9,383 nt of DNA, taken from positions 1 to 9,383 of the forward strand of contig CANRFI010000042.1 of the NCBI GenBank assembly GCA_947629855.1. Reading direction: 5' to 3'. Numbering within the stretch: position 1 is the stretch's first letter; each line of letters begins with the position of its first letter. Origin of the DNA: an uncultured Clostridia bacterium. Lineage in GTDB: Bacteria > Bacillota_A > Clostridia > TANB77 > CAG-508. A model generated the notes under the pieces. It was not told where the DNA came from, did not search any database, and saw nothing but the letters and a program-made list of their open reading frames with translations. Shown here piece after piece: positions 1 through 6,896 of this stretch. Both the position numbers and the translations under genes were made by a program.

Positions 1-76
1 ATTCGAACCCACGGTACGCTACAAACGCACGCCAATTTTCAAGACTGGTGCCATAAACCAACTCGACCACCTCTCC
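1..76 (-). tRNA. tRNA-Ser(UGA), 3' end cut by window edge
   Basis: Read on the minus strand from 76, the sequence folds as a class II (long variable arm) tRNA. The acceptor 5' strand is GGAGAGG, the D-stem is GTC/GGC, and the anticodon stem CCAGT/ATTGG encloses the loop CTTGAAA with anticodon TGA at 39-41. The variable arm is GTGCG/CGTAC, and the T arm begins GTGGG with loop TTCGAAT. The 3' half of the T stem and the acceptor 3' strand lie beyond position 1. Anticodon UGA reads UCN-type serine codons, not the AGU codon at the yidC frameshift. A consensus promoter sits just upstream. In related Clostridia serine tRNAs often lie near serS in this region, which is known context and not seen here. 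Confidence 0.93.
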
Positions 77-83
77 ATATATT

Positions 84-137
84 TTGACAAATGCCAGCGA
101 CAATATTTATCTTAGCATTTATATAGCATTTTGTCAA
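84..137. repeat. Imperfect inverted repeat bracketing the tRNA promoter
   Basis: TTGACAAATGC at 84-94 is the inverted copy of GCATTTTGTCAA at 126-137, differing by one extra T. The second arm contains the -35 hexamer of the tRNA promoter. The 31-base loop is too long for a typical intrinsic terminator, so it may be an operator-like dyad or a coincidence of AT-rich sequence. Confidence 0.45.
109..137 (-). promoter_or_regulatory. Sigma-A type promoter for the tRNA-Ser gene
   Basis: On the minus strand a perfect -35 hexamer TTGACA (132-137) is followed by exactly 17 bases and then the -10 hexamer TAAGAT (109-114). The tRNA 5' end is about 32 bases further downstream, which fits a short leader removed by RNase P. 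The whole element lies between the stop of the DUF4446 gene and the tRNA. Confidence 0.75.
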
Positions 138-152
138 TACAAATTAAAAAAT

Positions 153-662
153 TTATTTAATAATTTCCCCTGTTTCTATTGCTTTTTTTATTGCTTTTGA
201 CTCTTCTTCTGTAATTGTATAAGAAGATTGTCCGCTTTTTACTGGTTTTGCATAAATATTAGACATTTCTCTTGAATAAATTCCATTTAATACAACTCCG
301 TCATTATTTTCATCTAATAAAGCAAGAGTAAAGCTTAAATCACTACCTGTATCTTTAAATGCATTATATCTATACATTCCTATTTTTTGTATGCATTTTG
401 TTAAATCTTGCTTAATTGTATTTACTTTTGTAATAATTTCTGTGTTTTGTTCTTTTACTTCGTTTACTTTATTAATATAATTTTTTAAATCTTCTTCTAT
501 ATTATTTCCATTTCCAAGTTTTTTCATAAAGTTTTTATATCTTTTATTTAAAATTGAAAATCGAATTATAATAGTTATAAAAGCTATAATTAATATTACT
601 AATATAACGGCCATAGCTAATATAAACTCATCTGTTTTCAGCATTTCAATTATATTTTCCAT
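153..662 (-). CDS. DUF4446 family membrane-anchored protein
   Basis: A 169-residue protein with one hydrophobic segment at about residues 14-34 (rich in Ile, Val and Leu), then a basic stretch and a coiled-coil-like charged region (about 40-85), then a conserved globular end. The end carries motifs typical of DUF4446: IGMYRYNAF near 93-101, DLSFTLALLD near 107-116, GVVLNGIYSRE near 121-131, and AKPVKSGQS near 137-145. The family has no established biochemical function. It is commonly the gene after parB in Clostridia, which hints at a role linked to chromosome segregation or the cell envelope, but that is inference. The start ATG at 662 has a GAGG-type ribosome site a few bases upstream, and the gene lies 27 bases after parB. 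Confidence 0.88.
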   Translation of the reverse strand: MENIIEMLKTDEFILAMAVILVILIIAFITIIIRFSILNKRYKNFMKKLGNGNNIEEDLKNYINKVNEVKEQNTEIITKVNTIKQDLTKCIQKIGMYRYNAFKDTGSDLSFTLALLDENNDGVVLNGIYSREMSNIYAKPVKSGQSSYTITEEESKAIKKAIETGEIIK

Positions 663-689
663 TTTACAACCTCACCTTTTTATTAGATT

Positions 690-1529
690 TTATTGTATTA
701 AACTTAAAATTCGCTCTAAATCATCATTTGATGTGTATTCTATAATAATTTTTCCTCTTCTTTTTCCCGCATCTAATCTTACTTTTGTTCCAAAGAAACT
801 TTGAAAATTATCTTCTATACTTTTATATAATATGTGATTTCTTTGTTGTTCTTCTTTTGTTTCTTTTATTTTAGCTTTTTTTTCTACTTGCCTAACTGTT
901 GCCCCTCTTTCTAACATTTGAATAGCTGTATTATATTGTTTTTCTGGATCTGTTATAGCAAGTAGTGCTTTACAAAGCCCCTCTGATAATTTACCCTCTT
1001 TTGCCATTTCTAATACACGTGGCTCTAAATTTAATACTCTTATCCAATTGGCTACTGTACTTCTTCCTTTTCCTAATTTTTTTGCTACCTCTTCTTGTGA
1101 TAGTCCATATGTGTCTATTAGTGTTTTTATTCCTAATGCTTTTTCATATGGGTTTAAGTCCTCTCTTTGCATATTTTCAATTAAAGATATTTCTGAATTT
1201 ATTTTTTCATTATCTTCTCTTATTATTGCTGGAATTTCCTTTAATCCTGCTAATTTAGATGCTCTCCATCTTCTTTCTCCAGCTATAATACTATAATAGT
1301 TTTCTTTCTTTGTTACTATAATTGGTTGAATTAATCCATATTCTTTTATAGACTGTGCTAATTCCTCTAATGATTCTTGGTCAAATCTTTTTCTTGGTTG
1401 ATCACGATTTGGCTCTACTTCATTTATTTTTAAATTTCTCAATACATCATTTTCTTGCATTTTTTCTTCTTCAGGTGTTGGTCCAAATAAAGCATCTAAT
1501 CCTTTTCCTAGCCCTGTCATTTTTGCCAT
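690..1529 (-). CDS. parB: Chromosome-partitioning protein ParB (Spo0J)
   Basis: A 279-residue ParB/Spo0J protein, the CTP-dependent DNA clamp that loads at parS sites and works with ParA to organise and segregate the origin. The N-terminal leader has the usual MTGLGKGLDALFG motif (residues 4-16), which in the family contacts ParA. The ParB/Srx domain follows (about 33-125), with the CTP-binding and clamping box GERRWRA at 84-90 and ENMQREDLNP at 118-127. The helix-turn-helix LSQEEVAKKLGKGRSTVANW lies at about 143-162. A C-terminal dimerisation segment ends the protein. Length matches the family. The start ATG at 1529 is favoured because a GGAGG (1539-1543) lies nine bases upstream, inside the last codons of parA; a second ATG at 1520 is possible. 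No intact parS was found in the window. Confidence 0.97.
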   Translation of the reverse strand: MAKMTGLGKGLDALFGPTPEEEKMQENDVLRNLKINEVEPNRDQPRKRFDQESLEELAQSIKEYGLIQPIIVTKKENYYSIIAGERRWRASKLAGLKEIPAIIREDNEKINSEISLIENMQREDLNPYEKALGIKTLIDTYGLSQEEVAKKLGKGRSTVANWIRVLNLEPRVLEMAKEGKLSEGLCKALLAITDPEKQYNTAIQMLERGATVRQVEKKAKIKETKEEQQRNHILYKSIEDNFQSFFGTKVRLDAGKRRGKIIIEYTSNDDLERILSLIQ

Positions 1530-1533
1530 AATT

Positions 1534-2310
1534 TTATTCCTCCTTTTTTTCTTCGTTTATTTTTAAAAATTCTTTTGTAAATTTAATATAACTTTTAGCA
1601 CCTTTTGATTTAACATCATATTCTGTTATTGGCATACCATAACTTGGTGCTTCACTTAGTCTAACATTTCTTGGTATTACTGTCTTATATACTTTATTTC
1701 CAAAATATTTTTTTACCTCTTTTACTACTTGGTTTGAAAGGTTTGTTCTTATGTCATACATTGTAAGTAAAGCCCCTTCTATTTCAATATTTTTATTTAA
1801 ATGTTTTTTTACTAAATTAATTGTATTTAGAAGTTGTCCTAATCCTTCTAATGCAAAATATTCGCACTGTACTGGTATTAATACACTATTTGAAGCTGTA
1901 AATGCATTTAATGTAATTAAACCTAAAGATGGTGGACAATCAATTATAATATAATCAAACTCTTTCAATACTTCTTCAATTTTTTCTTTTAAACGTTGTT
2001 CCCTAGACATCATTGATACAAGTTCAACTTCTGCTCCTGCTAAATTAATATTTGATGGACAAATTTTTAAATTCTTTATTCTTGTATCTTGTATTGCTTC
2101 TTTCATTGTTGCTTCATTTACTAAGATGTCATAAGTAGAAAATTCATTTTCTTTCTCTAATCCTAATCCACTTGTTGCATTTCCTTGTGGATCTGCATCA
2201 ATTAATAAAACTTTTCTTCCTTTTTTTGCTAATATTGTACTTAAATTTACTGCTGTTGTAGTTTTTCCTACTCCACCTTTTTGATTTGCTACTGATATAA
2301 TTTTTCCCAA
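1534..2310 (-). CDS. parA: Chromosome-partitioning ATPase ParA (Soj)
   Basis: A 258-residue ParA/MinD-family P-loop ATPase (Soj), which binds nonspecific DNA as an ATP sandwich dimer and, with ParB, positions origins; in Bacillus it also regulates DnaA. The deviant Walker A motif KGGVGKTT is at residues 11-18, with both signature lysines (K11, K16). LLIDADPQGN (Walker A'/switch I) is at 35-44 and the Walker B segment IIIDCPPSLG at 121-130. Its length is usual for the family and there is no N-terminal DNA-binding extension, as expected for a chromosomal Soj. The start codon is TTG at 2310, chosen because GGAGG (2319-2323) sits eight bases upstream and the conserved GKIISVANQKGG follows directly. 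A strong promoter lies at 2372-2400, so parA heads its own transcript. Confidence 0.97.
   Translation of the reverse strand: MGKIISVANQKGGVGKTTTAVNLSTILAKKGRKVLLIDADPQGNATSGLGLEKENEFSTYDILVNEATMKEAIQDTRIKNLKICPSNINLAGAEVELVSMMSREQRLKEKIEEVLKEFDYIIIDCPPSLGLITLNAFTASNSVLIPVQCEYFALEGLGQLLNTINLVKKHLNKNIEIEGALLTMYDIRTNLSNQVVKEVKKYFGNKVYKTVIPRNVRLSEAPSYGMPITEYDVKSKGAKSYIKFTKEFLKINEEKKEE
1539..1543 (-). promoter_or_regulatory. parB ribosome binding site inside the end of parA
   Basis: GGAGG on the minus strand is formed by the last Lys-Glu-Glu codons of parA (AAG GAG GAA TAA), and parB starts four bases after the parA stop. This implies tight translational coupling, so ParA and ParB are made together. 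Confidence 0.75.
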
Positions 2311-2318
2311 TTTTATTG

Positions 2319-2323
2319 CCTCC
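2319..2323 (-). promoter_or_regulatory. Ribosome binding site deciding the TTG start of parA
   Basis: GGAGG on the minus strand, eight bases before TTG at 2310. There is no ATG in a usable position before the conserved N-terminus, so this site supports the non-ATG start. Confidence 0.7.
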
Positions 2324-2371
2324 AGTTTTTAGTTTATTTTTACTTATTAGTTTTAATGTTTTTACATTATT

Positions 2372-2400
2372 ATCATATAAAAATACACAGAAAAAGTCAA
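2372..2400 (-). promoter_or_regulatory. Sigma-A type promoter for parA-parB-DUF4446
   Basis: On the minus strand, -35 TTGACT (2395-2400), a 17-base spacer, and -10 TATGAT (2372-2377). The -35 lies inside the downstream arm of the rsmG terminator hairpin. The parA start is about 60 bases downstream of the -10. Confidence 0.7.
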
Positions 2401-2428
2401 TAAATTTTGAAAAATTTATTGACTTTTT
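2391..2428. terminator. Perfect 18-bp hairpin terminator after rsmG
   Basis: AAAAAGTCAATAAATTTT (2391-2408) is followed by GA and its exact complement (2411-2428). A runs on one side and T runs on the other give a U-tract in either direction, so it can work on both strands; here it ends mnmE-mnmG-rsmG transcription ahead of parA. The drawn loop of two bases would open to four or more in practice. The stem is AT-rich, and the paired A/U ends are typical of low-GC Firmicutes. Confidence 0.85.
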
Positions 2429-2466
2429 TGTTCCTTAATAAATTATTATTATACTACTTTTTTATC

Positions 2467-3189
2467 TTAGTTTAGTGGTTCTTTTGTTGGCATTCCTGGT
2501 TTTCTAGGATATTTATTTGGTGTACTTCTTTCTTTTTTTAGTAAAATTATATTTCTTGCTATATTACTTTTTGGCAGACAAAATGTATCAATCTTTTCTA
2601 TATTACCTCCAAGCAAAGAAATAGCTTTTTTACTTTTTTCTAATTCATCATTAATTTCAGAACCTTTCATACAAATACACTTCCCATTTAGTTTTACTAA
2701 TGGAATTAAATATTCTGATAAGGTAGCGAGATTTGCTACTGCTCGTGATGTTGCATAATCAAACTTTTCTCTTTTTTCTTTATTCCTTGCAAATTCTTCT
2801 ACACGAGAATGAATTGCTTGTATTTTTGTAAGTTTTAATTTATTAATTGTTTCTTGTAAAAAATTTACTCTTTTTTGTAAAGAATCTAATAATACAACTT
2901 CTATATCATCTCTTATAATTTTTAATGGGATTCCTGGAAATCCTGCACCTGTTCCTACATCTATTAATTTTGTGTCCTTATCTATATATTTTGTTATAGT
3001 AATTGAATCTATAAAATGTTTTAATATAATCTCATCTGGATTTGTAATAGCAGTTAGATTTATTTTTTCATTCCATTCTAATAAAATATTCATATATTCA
3101 TAAAATTGACTAATTTGTTTTTCATTCAACATTATATCTAGTTCTTCTGCTAATTCTTTTATTTTTATTGAAAATTCTTCTTTTAACAT
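2467..3189 (-). CDS. rsmG: 16S rRNA (guanine-N7)-methyltransferase RsmG
   Basis: A 240-residue RsmG (GidB), which uses S-adenosylmethionine to methylate N7 of G527 (E. coli numbering) in the 530 loop of 16S rRNA; loss gives low-level streptomycin resistance in several bacteria. The family signature NLTAITNPDEIILKHFIDS is at about 44-62, the SAM-binding glycine motif LIDVGTGAGFPG at about 75-86, and the active-site segment ATSRAVANLATLSEY at about 146-160. The basic C-terminal tail, ending PRKPGMPTKEPLN, is the usual Firmicute form. The start ATG at 3189 has AAGGAG just upstream and lies 13 bases after the mnmG stop, so the two genes are co-transcribed. A strong hairpin terminator follows. Arg codons here include CGA and CGT, but no CGG. 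Confidence 0.97.
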   Translation of the reverse strand: MLKEEFSIKIKELAEELDIMLNEKQISQFYEYMNILLEWNEKINLTAITNPDEIILKHFIDSITITKYIDKDTKLIDVGTGAGFPGIPLKIIRDDIEVVLLDSLQKRVNFLQETINKLKLTKIQAIHSRVEEFARNKEKREKFDYATSRAVANLATLSEYLIPLVKLNGKCICMKGSEINDELEKSKKAISLLGGNIEKIDTFCLPKSNIARNIILLKKERSTPNKYPRKPGMPTKEPLN

Positions 3190-3202
3190 ACTTATCTCCT
3201 TT

Positions 3203-5072
3203 TTATTTTAACTGTTGTAAATACACTAAAAGTACTGATATATCAGCAGGTGAAACACCTGATATTCTTGATGCTTGTCCAATAGATCTAGGCTTAAATT
3301 TATTTAATTTTTGTCTTGACTCTAAACTAATTCCTTTTAATTGTTCATAATCTATATTTTCTGGCAATATTTTGGACTCTAATTTCTTAAATTTTTCAAC
3401 TTGTTCTTCTTGCATTTTTATATATCCTTCATATTTTATTTGTATTTCAACTTCTTCTTTTTCTTGTCTTGTTAAAACTGGTCTTTCTTTATCTATTAAT
3501 GCCAATTTATCATAAGTTAATTCCGTTCTCTTTAGTAATTCAGCCATTTTAGTTCCTGTCAACAATGGAGAAGTCTTATTATCCTCTAAAAATTTATTTA
3601 CATCATCAGTTGGTTTTACAACTGTATTTTTTAATCTTTTTATTTCTTTTTGTATATTTTCTACTTTATTTTTAAATTTTTTATATCTTTCATCAGAAAT
3701 CAAACCTATTTCATGCCCTATTTCAGTTAATCTAATATCTGCATTGTCTTGTCTTAACAATAATCTATATTCTGCTCTAGAAGTCATCATTCTATATGGT
3801 TCATTTGTTCCTTTAGTAACAATATCATCTATTAATACTCCAATATATCCTTGAGATCTATCTAATATCAAAGGTTCTTTTCCTTTTATTTTTTGAGTTG
3901 CATTAATTCCTGCAATTAATCCTTGACTTGCAGCTTCTTCATAACCAGATGTTCCGTTAATTTGTCCAGCCATAAATAATCCATCTATTCCTTTATATTC
4001 TAATGAAAGTTTAAGATTAGAAGGATCTATACAGTCATATTCTATTGCATATGCAGGTCTTGTAAACTCTGCTTTTTCTAAACCTGGAATTGTATGATAT
4101 AATGCAATTTGTACTTCTTCTGGTAAAGATGAACTCATTCCCTGTATATACATTTCTTCTGTATCTAATCCAATAGGCTCTACAAATGCCTGATGTCTCG
4201 GTTTGTCACTAAATCTAACTACTTTGTCTTCTATTGAAGGGCAATATCTTGGTCCTGTTCCCTCTATCTTTCCTGCATATAATGGTGATCTATGTAAATT
4301 TTGTCGAATTATGTCGTGAGTTTTTTCATTCGTATATGTTAAATAACAATCTACTTGTTCAAATTCTTTTGGCTCGTTCTCAAAGGAAAATGCTTCTATT
4401 CCATAATCTCCTTTTTGTACTTCCATTTTAGAAAAATCAATACTTCTCCTGTTGATTCTAGCTGGAGTACCTGTTTTAAACCTTACTAAATCAATTCCTA
4501 ATTTTTTTAAGCAATCTGATAATTTATTTGCTGCTGCTACTCCATCTGGTCCACTTTCCTTAGAAAACTCTCCTATATATATTTTTCCTTTTAAATAGGT
4601 TCCTGTTGCTAAAATAACTGTTTTTACTTTATATATTGCTCCAACATCTGTTTCAATTGCTGTGACTTTACCATCTTCCACTTTTATATCTATGATTTCT
4701 GCTTGTTTTACTTCTAAGTTTTCTTGTTTTTCCAATGTATGCTTCATTTCTGCTTGGTATTTCTTTCTGTCTGCTTGTGCTCTTAGTGAATGTACTGCTG
4801 GACCTTTGGATGTGTTTAACATTTTTATTTGAATCATTGTTTTATCTATGTTTTTGCCCATTTCTCCTCCGAAGAGCATCAATTTCTCTTACTAAATGTC
4901 CTTTTGAACTTCCTCCTATATGTGGATTACAAGGCATATTTGCAATTGCTTCTAGACTTATTGAAAAGATTAGAGTTTTCATTCCAAGTCTTGCAGATGC
5001 AAGTGCAGCTTCGCATCCAGCATGTCCTGCTCCCACTACTGCTACATCATATTCTCCTGCTATATAGCTCAT
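3203..5072 (-). CDS. mnmG: tRNA uridine-5-carboxymethylaminomethyl enzyme MnmG, with +1 frameshift
   Basis: MnmG (GidA) is the FAD-dependent partner of MnmE that makes the 5-(carboxymethyl)aminomethyl group on wobble U34 of tRNAs. The frame opens at ATG 5072 (AGGAGG seven bases upstream) and runs 67 codons with the FAD motif [10 protein letters not shown] (12-21), Cys48 in PCNPHIGG, and REIDAL (62-67). It then needs a +1 shift over the C at 4871 to continue with GGEMG from 4870 to the stop at 3203. The joined product is 622 residues, normal for the family, with YCPSIEDK (catalytic-type Cys277) and [20 protein letters not shown] (364-383) in place. Without the shift the product stops after 76 residues at 4842. 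Apart from this one base everything looks intact and conserved, so decay is not advanced: either recoding, a recent mutation, or a sequence error. Confidence 0.93.
4868..4874 (-). other. +1 frameshift site CTT-C-GGA in mnmG
   Basis: The minus strand reads GAT GCT CTT CGG AGG AGA in the zero frame, but the family sequence D-A-L-G-G-E needs CTT then GGA GGA GAA. One extra C (4871) makes a zero-frame CGG. CUU could re-pair on UUC with a GAG anticodon, or Gly-tRNA could bind GGA out of frame. The zero frame also meets three Arg codons in a row (CGG AGG AGA) before stopping at 4842. No Shine-Dalgarno-like stimulator lies upstream as in prfB. Confidence 0.8.
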
Positions 5073-5079
5073 TTTTATT

Positions 5080-5085
5080 CCTCCT
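5080..5085 (-). promoter_or_regulatory. mnmG ribosome binding site
   Basis: AGGAGG followed by seven bases and ATG at 5072. It fixes the mnmG start at [10 protein letters not shown] and excludes the in-frame upstream ATG at 5156, whose extra residues do not resemble MnmG. Confidence 0.85.
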
Positions 5086-5089
5086 TTAA

Positions 5090-5126
5090 TGTTCCACACC
5101 AATTGTTCCACATTCCTTGTGAAACA
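5090..5126. repeat. Repeated TGTTCCAC half-sites with split parS-like dyad
   Basis: TGTTCCAC occurs at 5090-5097 and again at 5104-5111, a 14-base period. The second copy is followed by seven bases (ATTCCTT) and then GTGAAACA at 5119-5126. TGTTCCAC and GTGAAACA are the two halves of the Firmicute parS site TGTTCCACGTGAAACA, here separated by seven bases. The element lies in the 5' leader of mnmG. It may be a broken parS or chance. Confidence 0.4.
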
Positions 5127-5432
5127 GAAATCAGTGTTTTTAAGTACCGTTAGCAAAATTTAACCTATTTGTTATTTTTTGTTTTGTTTCTTATTTCTTG
5201 CTTCTTTGCATACTATAAAGCTTTTACGTCTTTTCTTTTTTTATTGGTAAATTTTAACATTTAGTGTATTTTTTATGTAACTTGATGTTGTTTTATTGTT
5301 TTTATTTTTTAATTTTCTTTCTATTTTTATTTCCTTTGAGAATGGCTTTTATTTTTGTTTTTATTTCTTTGGTATGAAATTATATTTGTTTTTGTTTAAA
5401 TTGCTTTATTTTTGATTCTCGTGACAATTTTT
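5127..5432 (-). other. Gene-free A-rich leader between mnmE and mnmG
   Basis: With the repeat element just before mnmG this makes 360 bases without a gene. On the transcribed strand it is strongly A-rich with few C (the plus strand is long runs of T with scattered G and C). I found no conserved protein, no tRNA, no hairpin with a U-tract, and no convincing promoter. mnmE and mnmG may be joined by a long unstructured leader, or mnmG has a weak promoter here that I cannot identify. Confidence 0.5.
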
Positions 5433-6797
5433 CTATTTTCCCAAACAGAACTTAGCGAAAATTTCATTTATTATATCTTCACTTACAGTTTCTCCTGTTA
5501 TCTTTCCCAAATCTTCTAAAATTTCTTTTATAAAAATAGATATTATATCTAATGACATTCCATTTTTAATTGTCTCTTCTGTTTTTTTTACATTTTCTAT
5601 TGCTTTTGCTATTAAATTTTTATGCCTTACATTTGTGATAACTAATTCTTGATCTAAATTTATCTCATTTAAATTAAATAATTCTTCTATTTTATCATAT
5701 AATTTTTCTATTCCAATATCTTGAATTGCTGAAATTGAAATAATTGGACAATTACTTTCTTTTAGTTTTTTGTTTTCTTCTGTTAAAACTGGTTGTAAAT
5801 CAATTTTATTAAGTAATATAATAGCTTTTTTATTTTGTATTAATTTTAATATCTCAAAATCTTCATTTGTTAATTCTTTTGTAGCATCAAATATTGCAAG
5901 TATTAAATCTGATTCTTTTGCTATTTCCCTAGACTTTGCAATTCCTATTTTTTCTACTTCATCTTGTGATTGCCTTATACCAGCTGTATCTATTAACTTA
6001 AGTGGTAACCCTTTAATTGTTACAAATTCCTCTATTGTATCTCTTGTTGTTCCTTCATATTCTGTTACTATTGCCCTTTCTTCTTTTAATATATTGTTTA
6101 ATAAAGAAGATTTCCCTGCATTGGGTTTTCCAAGTATTGCTGTTTTTATTCCTTCTTTAATAATTTTTCCACTATCAAAGCTTTTTTCTAATGCTATTAA
6201 CTTTTTTTCTACTTGATTTAGCATTGTTAAAATTTGGTTGTTTGTAACATCTTCTACATCATACTCTGGATAGTCAATACTAACTTCTATATTGACCATA
6301 ACATCTAATATATTTTGCTTAATTTCTGCTATTTTTTTTGAAAGATTTCCTTCTAATTGTTTAATTCCAGTTTTTGCTTCTCTTTCGGATTTTGCTTCAA
6401 TTATATCAATTACAGACTCTGCTTGTAATAAGTCAATTCTGCCATTTAAAAAAGCTCTTTTAGTAAATTCTCCTGGCTCGGCAAGTTCCGCACCATTTTT
6501 TAAGCAAACTTCTAATATTCTCTTTAAAATTATATTACCTCCGTGTGAATTAATTTCACACATATTTTCCGTTGTGTAGCTTTTTGGTGCTTTAAAATAA
6601 GAAACTAAAACTTCATCAATAACCTCTTCGTTTTCTACAATATAGCCATATTTCATAGTATAACCTTTTACTTCATCTTTTTTTACTTTTGGTTTGAAAA
6701 TCTTATTTAATATTTCAAAACATTCTTTTCCGCTCATTCGGACAATTCCGATTCCTCCTATTCCTGGTGCTGTAGATATTGAAACTATTGTACTCAT
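5433..6797 (-). CDS. mnmE: tRNA modification GTPase MnmE
   Basis: A 454-residue MnmE (TrmE), the potassium-activated, G-domain-dimerising GTPase that acts with MnmG on U34 of tRNAs. The N-terminal tetrahydrofolate-binding domain begins TIVSISTAPGIGGIGIVRMSG (3-23). The helical domain surrounds the G domain: P-loop GKPNAGKS at 223-230, G2 TTRD at 250-253, G3 DTAG at 270-273 and G4 NKID at 330-333. The protein ends in FCLGK, which matches the family C-terminal C-[ILV]-G-K motif with the functional cysteine at 451. Length is normal. The start ATG at 6797 has AAGGAG upstream. The R in IVRMSG is coded by CGA, and a TCGGA sequence here is read normally as ATC GGA, so that pentamer alone does not force a shift. 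Confidence 0.97.
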   Translation of the reverse strand: MSTIVSISTAPGIGGIGIVRMSGKECFEILNKIFKPKVKKDEVKGYTMKYGYIVENEEVIDEVLVSYFKAPKSYTTENMCEINSHGGNIILKRILEVCLKNGAELAEPGEFTKRAFLNGRIDLLQAESVIDIIEAKSEREAKTGIKQLEGNLSKKIAEIKQNILDVMVNIEVSIDYPEYDVEDVTNNQILTMLNQVEKKLIALEKSFDSGKIIKEGIKTAILGKPNAGKSSLLNNILKEERAIVTEYEGTTRDTIEEFVTIKGLPLKLIDTAGIRQSQDEVEKIGIAKSREIAKESDLILAIFDATKELTNEDFEILKLIQNKKAIILLNKIDLQPVLTEENKKLKESNCPIISISAIQDIGIEKLYDKIEELFNLNEINLDQELVITNVRHKNLIAKAIENVKKTEETIKNGMSLDIISIFIKEILEDLGKITGETVSEDIINEIFAKFCLGK

Positions 6798-6867
6798 ATT
6801 TCTTCTCCTTGTTATTAAAATTAAGATAATATATTAATATAAATATTTTACTATATTATGTTATTTT

Positions 6868-6896
6868 TTTAAATACTTTTACTAAAAAAAGGTCAA
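6868..6896 (-). promoter_or_regulatory. Weak candidate promoter for mnmE
   Basis: TTGACC (6891-6896), a 17-base spacer and TTTAAA (6868-6873) on the minus strand. The -35 lies in the downstream arm of the jag terminator. The -10 matches the consensus at only four of six bases and the region is very AT-rich, so this is tentative. Confidence 0.3.

Noticed and set aside
1011..1022. CACGTG core inside parB as a parS site
   Set aside because: Only the central six bases match; the flanking bases do not follow the TGTT...AACA pattern.
965..1296. Plus-strand open frames opposite parB, mnmG, mnmE, jag and yidC
   Set aside because: They are hydrophobic or low-complexity translations of the reverse strand of clear genes and have no family resemblance.
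3203..4882. mnmG and yidC as two separate genes each
   Set aside because: The downstream pieces begin in the middle of conserved domains without suitable ribosome sites, and the joined products match family length and motif order.
4868..4900. prfB-like stimulator (Shine-Dalgarno just upstream of the slip codon)
   Set aside because: No GGAGG-like sequence precedes CTT in mnmG or AGT in yidC; the GGAGGAG in mnmG lies downstream of the slip and simply codes Gly-Gly-Glu.
5073..5156. Upstream ATG at 5156 as the mnmG start
   Set aside because: The extra 28 residues do not resemble MnmG and there is no ribosome site there, while AGGAGG is ideally placed for 5072.
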